Assembly: GCA_028554645.1 (NCBI GenBank)
Contig: JAQOOI010000001.1
Span: forward strand, 1 to 25,673
Direction: 5' to 3'
DNA: 25,673 nucleotides
Source: Omphalotus guepiniiformis
Taxonomy: Eukaryota; Basidiomycota; Agaricomycetes; Agaricales; Omphalotaceae
The notes beneath the pieces were generated by a model. That model saw only the letters and a list, made by a program, of their open reading frames with translations. It ran no database searches and had not been told where the DNA came from. Every line of letters starts with the position of its first letter. Positions within the stretch are counted from its first letter, which is position 1. This document shows, in pieces, positions 19,082 to 25,673 of this stretch. The position numbers and the translations under genes are program-made.

Positions 19082-20291
19082 CTACCCCTCAGTCCCCTGC
19101 GTCCCCGACCCCGCCCCAGTCAACTGAGGATCAATCCCCTCATGTCCTCCTCTCGCTCCTCCCCCAGCTCCTCCACCTCCAGGCCCACCACCAGCTTTCG
19201 CGCCAGTACCAACAGCAGCAGCAGCAGCCGCCGCCGCAGCCTGCGCCTGAAAAGGTGTAGGCAAAACAAGTGACCTATGAAACCTCGCTCGGAATTCATT
19301 CGCTGATGTATCTATCGTCGGTGCTGCACCAGCACCAGCACCTGTACCCGCATTTGTGTTTGTCGAATTGGCGTTATTAGAGGCGGAAGGATTATTGGTG
19401 TTGTTGGGCCCGGTGGGTCCTGTGGTGGTAGTACTATTAGTTGATGACGTAGAGGCTGTTGAGGACGATGCGGAATCTGGTGCTGGTGCATTGCTGGCGG
19501 TGGGACCTGTAGTTGCAGATGTTGTTGAAGCTGGGGTAACGAATGATGGGTGGGGATGACCAGCTGATAATGAGGCGTAAGTGGGCAGGTAAAGGTGTTC
19601 CTTGTTGTTCGTAGTGATGTCTTCTCTAAAAACCCAACGTATCAGCTACGATATCACGATACACAAAAAGTACTCGACACTCACCTGCCTATCCCACTGA
19701 TCCCAAGCATCAGCAATAATAGGTTCAAGACTAACAAGCTCGTCGTTCGTCATCTGAAGAGTATTCAACAGATGCTGCTTCAGCAGCGGTGCGCACGAAA
19801 ACGACAGCAAAGTGTCGTAGCGAATGTTTGACCACCGTGGCCTTGACCCTGCGGGAACGGTGGTTCGTGTCCGTGTCCATGGTCAATAGGATGATGGGAA
19901 TAACCTAAACCAGGAGGATGGGTCATATCAGGCATTAAAATCACTTGATGATACGCGGTTGGATAGCTGTACCTGCGGTTGTTGTTGAGGATGTAGATGG
20001 ACGCCCTGCACATGATGGTACCCCACCTGCTGCTGCGCCTGTACCTGTGCCTGTACTTGAGCTTGGGCCTGTTGCTGCTGAACAGTAACACCAAGTCTAT
20101 CCCGCTCTCTCTTCCTTCGCTGCCTTTCGGCTGCTTTTTCGCGCTTGATCCGTTGACTGGGCGTCTCGTTCTCCCTGTTCCTCTTCCGTGGAACCAGAGG
20201 ATCCTGGGGACCCACCTGGGTGAGGAATAACGGTTACGGGGCCTAGAGATGAAGGTTGGAGAGATGTTGGGTCGGTTAGAAGTGAATTCAT
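19082..20291 (-). pseudogene. Frame-disrupted Gln/Ala-rich protein with basic region
   Basis: Coding sense is clear but moves between frames. It starts MNSLLTDPTSLQPSSLG at 20291. Near 20,207-20,218 one extra base in a G run shifts into a frame with SQRIKREKAAERQRRKRERD, then a QAQVQAQ-rich stretch. Near 19,969-19,976 another shift leads to HQVILMPDMTHPPGLGYSHH. A third near 19,817-19,826 leads to LLNTLQMTNDELVSLEP. A typical intron (GTGAGT at about 19,684 to TTTTTAG at 19,626) precedes a Ser/Thr/Asn-rich and Ala/Gly-rich C-terminus ending at 19082; its phase is also off by one. The basic region resembles a DNA- or RNA-binding segment of a nuclear protein. All lesions are single bases in short runs with no other stops, so assembly errors are as likely as true decay. 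Confidence 0.6.
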
Positions 20292-20700
20292 TAGTGGCTC
20301 TTGTTTCTGGATTCGTTGTTCCTGCCTTCCTGCCCTTGTTCCAAGTCGTTGTATTGCTGTCCCTTCTCGTTTCTCTCTCTCTCTTTCTTATCCTTCACTC
20401 AAGAAAATAAAAAGTCCAATTCCTGCGGGTAATCCTCCCAAAAGTGAACTTGGTTCGAGTATACATTATAACTCACCTTGTTACAACATTTGCGCAAACC
20501 TGACGGACGTTGAACACATCGTCAAGCGCGTAACGAGAACGAGAACACAATGGAAACGCGTAGTATTCCGTCGATTGGTAACGGATTTGGACGATTGAAT
20601 TGCTAAGAAAAACGAGTCAGGAAAGCTGTATGATGGAGATATAAAGAAAGAGACACGACGTACATCGCTCGTTTCAACGCACGAAGGCTGACACGTCATC
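20292..20700 (-). promoter_or_regulatory. Probable spliced 5' leader of the upstream-disrupted gene
   Basis: Two well-formed minus-strand introns lie upstream of the ATG at 20291: 20663-20603 (GTACGT...TTCTTAG, 61 nt) and 20476-20423 (ACAAG/GTGAGT...CCGCAG, 54 nt). The intervening exon contains a frame that could be coding, but I could not join it in phase to the start at 20291. I therefore read it as an untranslated leader, with a short upstream ORF starting at 20699. Confidence 0.4.
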
Positions 20701-22090
20701 GAATAAACCTCGTCTTGAAAGACGACGAAACATTCCTATCTCTCTCGAAACCTCTGCACTCCTATTTCCCCATCCACAAACAGACAGAGCTGACTCGAGA
20801 TGCCCGCCAATTTAAGCCCCCGTTGAATTAGACGCGGCCTATTTGTTTCCTCCCAGTTTCCTTCCCTGCTCTTGTATTGTTGCATTCCAAGATGTTCGAC
20901 CGCCCAGGTGTGTCAGGCGAAAGCAAAAAGAACGAGTGAGCTCGCGTCTGAGTCGATTAGCATCGGCACTCGGGAAGAAACTCCAAAGGGGGTAGGAGCC
21001 TAAGGTGGACAGGAGGTGTTGGCGGGTGAACCTAGAGGCTAGTAAGGCACAGGAAAGAGATTTGTTGATGCGTTGGTAGAAAGCGTAGTTTTCTCCCTCA
21101 GGCATTGTAGATAGAGCAAGAAGCCAAGACGCGGTAGGAACGACGATGGCGAAGAGCAAAGAAGATATTGGAAAATAGACGCCCGATTTTTCTGAAAAGT
21201 CATCTGATGTATAATCGAAACGATATTGCGAACGTTCAGTGGATTGCATTGAAAGATTATCGATTATGTGTTGAAGATTTCTTCACGACGTCGGTAATTG
21301 ATGAGAATCCGAAAACACCTGCTCACCCATCCTCTAGCTGAATTCTGAAACTCTCTACTTTCGTCTTCTTCTTCCCAAGGCAGATGCAACTTACGAGGCG
21401 AGCGTCAACGATGTGAGGAAGAATTTGATCACAGGGATTTATATGAAGACGTTGAGGACAAGAGTGGCATCGTTTTGCAAGGAGATTGCGAGGGTGGGGC
21501 GGGGGTAGGAAGCGAGTGCGGATAAAACTCGAAAGAAGGCGAGGAAGGAGATAAGGATTTCGGAGATGAACAGGGTGCGGGATGTAGGAAATGCTGTTAA
21601 TCTTATGGCTGGTGATTAGAAGGTGAGCTACGTACCTGTATTCCCTTTTTTATTCGTTCATTATTCATGTCCTTTCTTTCTTTATTTGTGAGGATATGTC
21701 TAATGAATGATTGCGTTGTAGGAATTACAAGTCATCTCAGGAATATACTTCGTCCACGGTGATACGCCCCACATCCCTATACCAGTACGCCGTCCTCATC
21801 GTCTCCCTCACTCATTCACATACACATCACTAACGCACCACCTACTCCACAGGACTCCTTCGCCTCCAACCTTCACCGGTTCCTCAACGTTCAAACATCT
21901 ACCTCGCAAAACACAATACAAAGATTGAACAAGGTATACCTTAGGCGAACGCTTCATTTCCAAACGTGCAGCTAGGGAAAACTGGAACCTGGGTAGCATA
22001 CGATGCACAAGATTTCTGGCGACCACGGCGACGACTGCTGCTTCGACTTCATCGACTTCACAAGGAGACGCAAGCAAGGAGGATACGACA
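20701..22090. other. Unresolved stretch with coding-like fragments
   Basis: A 136-codon minus-strand frame (20839-21249) has a hydrophobic segment (YFPISSLLFAIVVPTASWLL) but no family and no neighbours in frame. The plus strand has a spliced fragment at 21207-21508 (separate entry) and other short coding-like pieces near 21,540-21,620 and 21,850-21,930. I could not join these into one gene. Given the frameshifts in the genes on both sides, this may be another disrupted gene. Confidence 0.3.
21207..21508 (+). CDS. Possible small or broken two-exon gene (71 aa)
   Basis: Exons 21207-21293 and 21380-21508, joined in phase 0 across an 86-nt intron (GTAATT...CCCAAG). The sequence includes ANVQWIALKDYRLCVEDFF and ASVNDVRKNLITGIYMKTL, which look like genuine protein. 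A further helical piece with EIRISEMNRVRDVGNAVN follows in another frame at about 21,530-21,615. The real protein may therefore be longer and interrupted at the TAG. No family is recognised. Confidence 0.25.
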
Positions 22091-22099
22091 AAGACAATT

Positions 22100-22704
22100 A
22101 TGCAGCCAGCGCAAGGTACGGATCTTTCACCTCAAAAGAATGACCCATACACGTTAGAAGAGCTTCAAGTTTACCATGCGTCTGATCCTTTCAAGCCGAT
22201 ATATGTGTCTATCAAAGGTAGAAAAAAAATCGTAACCCCACTTCGACCCTATTCTCATTCACCCATCTCTATTAGGCACAGTATTCCGACGTAACACACA
22301 AAAAAGACGTGTACGGTCCAGGAAAATCATACAGCATATTCAAGGCAAAGGCGAAGGGACTTGGAATGAGTAGTCGCAAAGCTGAACATGCTATACCGGA
22401 TTATAGTCAGCTTGATGAGAAGGATAGGAAGGCTTTGGATGATTGGCATGAGTTTTTCTTGTGCGTTATCCTTCTTTCCTTTCGTTGTCGGTTCTACTTG
22501 TACTGAATGGTAGGTTTGCGTTATAGGAAATAGTATAGCGTCGTTGGAAGAGTAACGGAATTACCTGCTGCTGTTGCTGGGAATGAGGTTAGGAATAGGC
22601 CGCAGCAAGAGCGCTTTGTGATACCTACACCTCGGCCGTTGAGGGTGGCCATCTATCTATGGTTCGTCTCGTATTCGTGTATTCGTTGCAACGCGACTCA
22701 GTAG
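22100..22704 (+). pseudogene. Dap1/MAPR cytochrome b5-like haem-binding protein, disrupted
   Basis: Exons 22100-22217, 22276-22460 and 22527-about 22704. Family members are small membrane-linked haem proteins that support sterol-pathway P450s. Recognisable segments are PYTLEELQVYHASDP, KPIYVSIKG, DVTHKKDVYGPGKSY, KGLGMSS, PDYSQLDEKDRKALDDWHEFF and YSVVGRVTELP, in family order. Three defects are visible. An extra C at 22286-22287 shifts the frame between TVF and DVTH. The segment after SIF, normally an AGKD-type motif, is shortened and reads KAKAK. A TAG at 22531-22533 lies just before YSVVGRV. The start may lie further upstream, in a Thr/Ser-rich stretch from about 22020. A sequencing error could explain the first defect but not all three easily. 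Confidence 0.72.
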
Positions 22705-22998
22705 AGTTACATTCTTGTCTTTTTTAGATTATAGTTTTGCTGTCGCGTCGACTTTCGTCTCGATCTCTCTGTCTGTTTCACGCAATTTTGAATTCGTGTA
22801 TATTAAATCCTTGCCACCCAATCAGATTTTATTCATTTGGCATTCCTTAGAAGGATACTGGCTCGAATTTCGCATCTACTATATGTGTGTAGTCAAACTC
22901 GTGTGTGAGCACGACATGGAATTGAATGTAATAATACACGACTTCCCTTGCAAATGGTGTGAAACAAAGCTACAAGAAAATCAGTACATTTATATCAT
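22705..22998. other. Gene-free convergent spacer
   Basis: AT-rich spacer between the 3' ends of the Dap1-like and tannase-like pseudogenes. The long plus-strand frame that crosses it continues into the antisense of the tannase C-terminus and is not considered a gene. Confidence 0.5.
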
Positions 22999-24690
22999 TC
23001 ATACACACTTCCAATTCTCCGGTAACGACGCATCACCCACACCAACATATCGATTCGTAAACGGAAAACGACAATGCCTCCTGACGAGTGCCGGGGCAGG
23101 GTTGTTCTCATCCTTCTCATCACCCTCATACTTCCTCCCTTCAATAAGATCCGGCGCAACCCCCTCCTCAACCCACCTCACCATCGCCACTAACACATTC
23201 CTTTCAGGGACTCGCCTCTCAATCGGTTCCCTTTCTCGTTCTCTTTCTCGCTCCCGCTTCTCTTCTCCCTCACCTTCATTATCAACCTCCTCTTAGACCG
23301 GTTCCTCGTTCATACCAAGCCCCCTGGCCCTCCAATCCCAGCTAACGTCTGCCCAATTTCCCAAGCTCCAACACCCCTCGAACAATGTCCCATCCCACTT
23401 ATCCTAAAAAACCTATAAAACTCATCCATATCCTCCGGATGCATCTCCATCGTCCTTGCGACGTGCGTTAATACCTCTCGGAGTTTGTAGGTGGTATTAT
23501 ACCATCTGCCTGACCGTGATACACGAGGAGCTTTCCTCCAAGGGAGCGGAATGATGTTAGGTCGCCTTTCCAGGTTGAGATGTTGAATGGTCGGAGGTGG
23601 GAGGAAAGAGAGTAATCGGTGAGGGTTAGGTTGGTTAGGGGGTTATGTGTTGGGTCGTGTGTATACTTCCTAGCTGGAAACCCCAGTCCCTGTACTAGGG
23701 CAGTTAAGTAGGAAAGAGATTTAGAATATGAATGAGTCTAGGTACTCAACAGCTGTGTACGGGAATAGCTTTCCGTTTATATAGCATATCGACCGTTTCG
23801 TTGATCCTTCACTCCCAGGTTGTTGCCTCGGCGAAACAACATCTCCCCATCTACTCCCAAAAAGCGGAGCAAAAACACTCCTAACAACCTGCCGCCTGTG
23901 TCCCCGTTTAAACACCCTTCTTCTTCTCCTGTCCCTTCCTACAAAAATCAACTCTCTCCGGCCACATAATCACACTATACCAGGATCCTCCCAAATCCCA
24001 TCACGCCACTCCATCAAGCTCATCGCTATTGTTCCAGGATATCAACGATGTACAACCCTCAGTCTATTGCTCGAAGGAACGGATGAAACGTTCGTCGGGT
24101 TTGCTCTTTACAAATTACCAGTGAGTTGAAGGGAAGGATGACCGGACCAGGAAAAGACTGGACGGTTGTTTAGTGAAAGCTGGCTGAGTTGCCAACCTTG
24201 CTACAAAAACACAGTCGAAATCGGAAGGGAAGTTTTGGATGGATTTTTAGACTCTTGACGAACCGCCGGTTGAGCCACAGCCTAGGAAGTAGGATTTGGT
24301 GTGGGGTTTGTTGTTGTAGAAATTTTTGGCGTTAAGGTTGTTTTACGAGGGAGGATGCCGGTGTGGATTCTGTGGGGAGGTGGTTGGGTTGGATGTTGTT
24401 TGGGTGGAGAGAGAGAGGAGATGAAAGGACCATGTGAACGTACGAGGCGGTAGGGCGTAATTCTTCTACGACGCCGGGAAAGGAACATGTGAGGAGGTTG
24501 ATGTTTGGGTTCTGATATACCACGTCTTGTGGAATTTTGTGTGCGAGGTCGGGGTTTGTTGGTTCTCTAGACCTGATACATGATCCTGGAGCGTTTGACG
24601 TTGATGTATTGCTATTCTAGGGGAGTCTGCTTCTGAAGGAGATGGAGAAATGAGGTAGAGAGGAACACGCTCATTGTGGGGGGCAACACC
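22999..24690 (-). pseudogene. Tannase/feruloyl esterase family (PF07519) pseudogene
   Basis: Family enzymes are secreted esterases acting on tannins or feruloylated plant polymers. Segments follow family order from the N-terminus: IPQDVVYQNPNINLL (about 24,530), HTKSYFLGCGSTGG (24,263-24,300, where GCSTGG normally holds the catalytic Ser, here with one codon extra), VFAPLFGSRWGD and RQQPGSE (about 23,800-23,860), FNISTWKGDL, LVYHGQADG with the Asp (about 23,505), SGMGHC with the His (about 23,390), and the end ALVRRHCRFPF to ENWKCV with TGA at 22999. Breaks include a stop soon after GCGSTGG, missing sequence between about 24,060 and 24,240, a one-base loss after NSERY near 23,473, and a stop after GGPGGL. 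The first exon with a signal peptide was not pinned down; MSVFLSTSFLHLLQ near 24,675 is a candidate. Confidence 0.78.
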
Positions 24691-24790
24691 GTCAGGCCAT
24701 CTGCATAAGTGGCATCAACTAGAAAGGACAATGGGTCTCGTGCGTAACCCCGTAACCCTAACAAATAACCTTACCAAAAGAAGAGTAGTT

Positions 24791-25085
24791 AGTACCACAA
24801 ATTGTGGTGAGTTATATAAGCAAGTTACCAGCATCCCGTTGTTACTGACACAAAGACAAACACATTACAAAAATATAAGTAGTACCACAAATTGGTGGTA
24901 GTTATATAAGAAGTACCAGCACCCCGTTGCGACACAAAGCCAAAACACCTGCCAAATGTAGTAGTACCACAAATTGTTGGTGAGTTATTATAGAAAGACA
25001 GTACCAGCACCCCGTTGCTACACGAGAAAACAAAAATACCTTTTTAAAAATTGAAGTAGGACCCACATAATTGTAGTTGTTGAAT
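24791..25085. repeat. Tandem repeats of 80-95 bp (three units plus a degenerate fourth)
   Basis: Units start at about 24791, 24881 and 24963 with AGTACCACAAATTG, continue with GAGTTATATAAG-like sequence and AGTACCAGCACCCCGTTG, then ACAAAGMCAAAACA. A degraded fourth unit lies at about 25052-25085. Unit lengths differ by small indels. Confidence 0.85.
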
Positions 25086-25422
25086 AATAAGTATGAGCCA
25101 CTCCACTCCACTTGTCTATGTGTGTACAAAATACCTCCCAAATGAAGCATTTCTCAATGGCAGAGATTATTTCTTTAATTAAAATATGATAGTCTCTTAC
25201 ATACAGCGTACTCACAATAATTACAACCTAATTATATTTTCTTGCAAGGTTGTATCAGATACAATAAAGATTTAATACAAATGTAGCATAGTGGTTTCAG
25301 TGTATTCCACTGGAAGGTTTGTTTAATAGATTGACCCTTATTAGAAGAGATATATGAATAAAGCTTGACAATGTTGCAGTACAGAGGTTTGATCTTTGAG
25401 TACAAGCTGACTCCTAATTGCG
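25086..25422. other. AT-rich gene-free stretch
   Basis: No coding frame, repeat or RNA signature recognised. Confidence 0.5.
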
Positions 25423-25600
25423 AGTGTTTTCTTTATATATCCCTGATCCCTTGACCTATCCTCACTCCCTAACCTAACTCTAACCTAACCTAACATAAAA
25501 CCTATCAGTGTTTTGCTTTTATATATCCTCCTGATTCCCTTGACCTATCCTGACCCCCTAACCTAACCTGAACTAACATAACCTAACCATCCCTTACCCC
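25423..25600. repeat. 85-bp tandem units with CCTAA-rich ends
   Basis: Units starting at 25423 and 25508 share GTGTTTTSYTTTATATATC, CCTTGACCTATCCT and then runs of CCTAAC/CCTAACC. The runs resemble degenerate telomeric repeats (TTAGG on the minus strand) and suggest a subtelomeric location. The end of the window remains rich in similar CTAACC elements. Confidence 0.75.
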
Positions 25601-25673
25601 TCTAAACTAGGGCTTGCTGCGCAAGCCTACCCAGCACTCAACTCCTAACTAATTTCTAACTGAACCTAATCTT

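Noticed and set aside
19356..19559. 67-codon plus-strand Val/Leu/Gly-rich frame
   Set aside because: It is antisense to the Ser/Thr/Asn-rich part of the minus-strand Gln-rich gene.
22715..23296. 193-codon plus-strand frame
   Set aside because: Its second half is antisense to the recognisable tannase C-terminus, and the first half shows no motif or support.
24791..25060. CRISPR-like array
   Set aside because: The repeated units are contiguous imperfect tandem copies without unique spacers, and the DNA is eukaryotic.

Overview
The window looks like a piece of a filamentous basidiomycete (probably Agaricomycetes) genome. The coding regions are split by many short GT-AG introns of about 50-80 nt. 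The recognisable families are fungal: a Zn2Cys6 transcription factor, a DUF2264 protein, a tannase/feruloyl esterase and a Dap1-type haem-binding protein. Telomere-like TTAGGG and CCTAA-rich stretches occur. All gene models were built by hand from splice signals and reading frame; no database search was possible.

Region 1 (about 1-13,000) is accessory and repeat-rich. It holds two divergent paralogues on the minus strand (394 and 426 aa). Both have the same three-exon plan: a Pro-rich head, a Lys/Glu coiled coil with a basic patch, and a Zn2Cys6-type Cys cluster followed by a long helical tail. Divergent from the second paralogue lies a large three-exon gene encoding 969 aa of unrecognised sequence, and convergent with it lies a 194-aa gene. 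These are flanked by tandem repeats and by a foldback structure at 11,458-12,922, which has two arms of about 680 bp that are nearly identical. An 18-bp motif (consensus GTGCACAAATTGTGTACT) recurs at least 13 times. Two copies sit in the divergent promoter region and the rest lie in the foldback. Putative DNA-binding proteins, a large unknown protein, dispersed binding-site-like motifs and a long inverted repeat together suggest an undescribed mobile or selfish element. This is inference.

Region 2 (13,008-18,232) is host-like. A DUF2264 gene on the minus strand loses its expected C-terminal end exactly where a short TTAGGG-like tract and the accessory region begin. Divergent from it is a nine-exon Zn2Cys6 regulator of 665 aa that reads cleanly.

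Region 3 (about 19,000-24,700) holds three recognisable genes that each need single-base corrections to be read. They are a Gln/Ala-rich protein with a basic region (minus), a Dap1/MAPR haem-binding protein (plus) and a tannase/feruloyl esterase (minus). Either this segment is decaying or the assembly has uncorrected indels here.

Region 4 (about 24,780-25,673) has tandem repeats of 80-100 bp and CCTAA-rich DNA, and looks subtelomeric.
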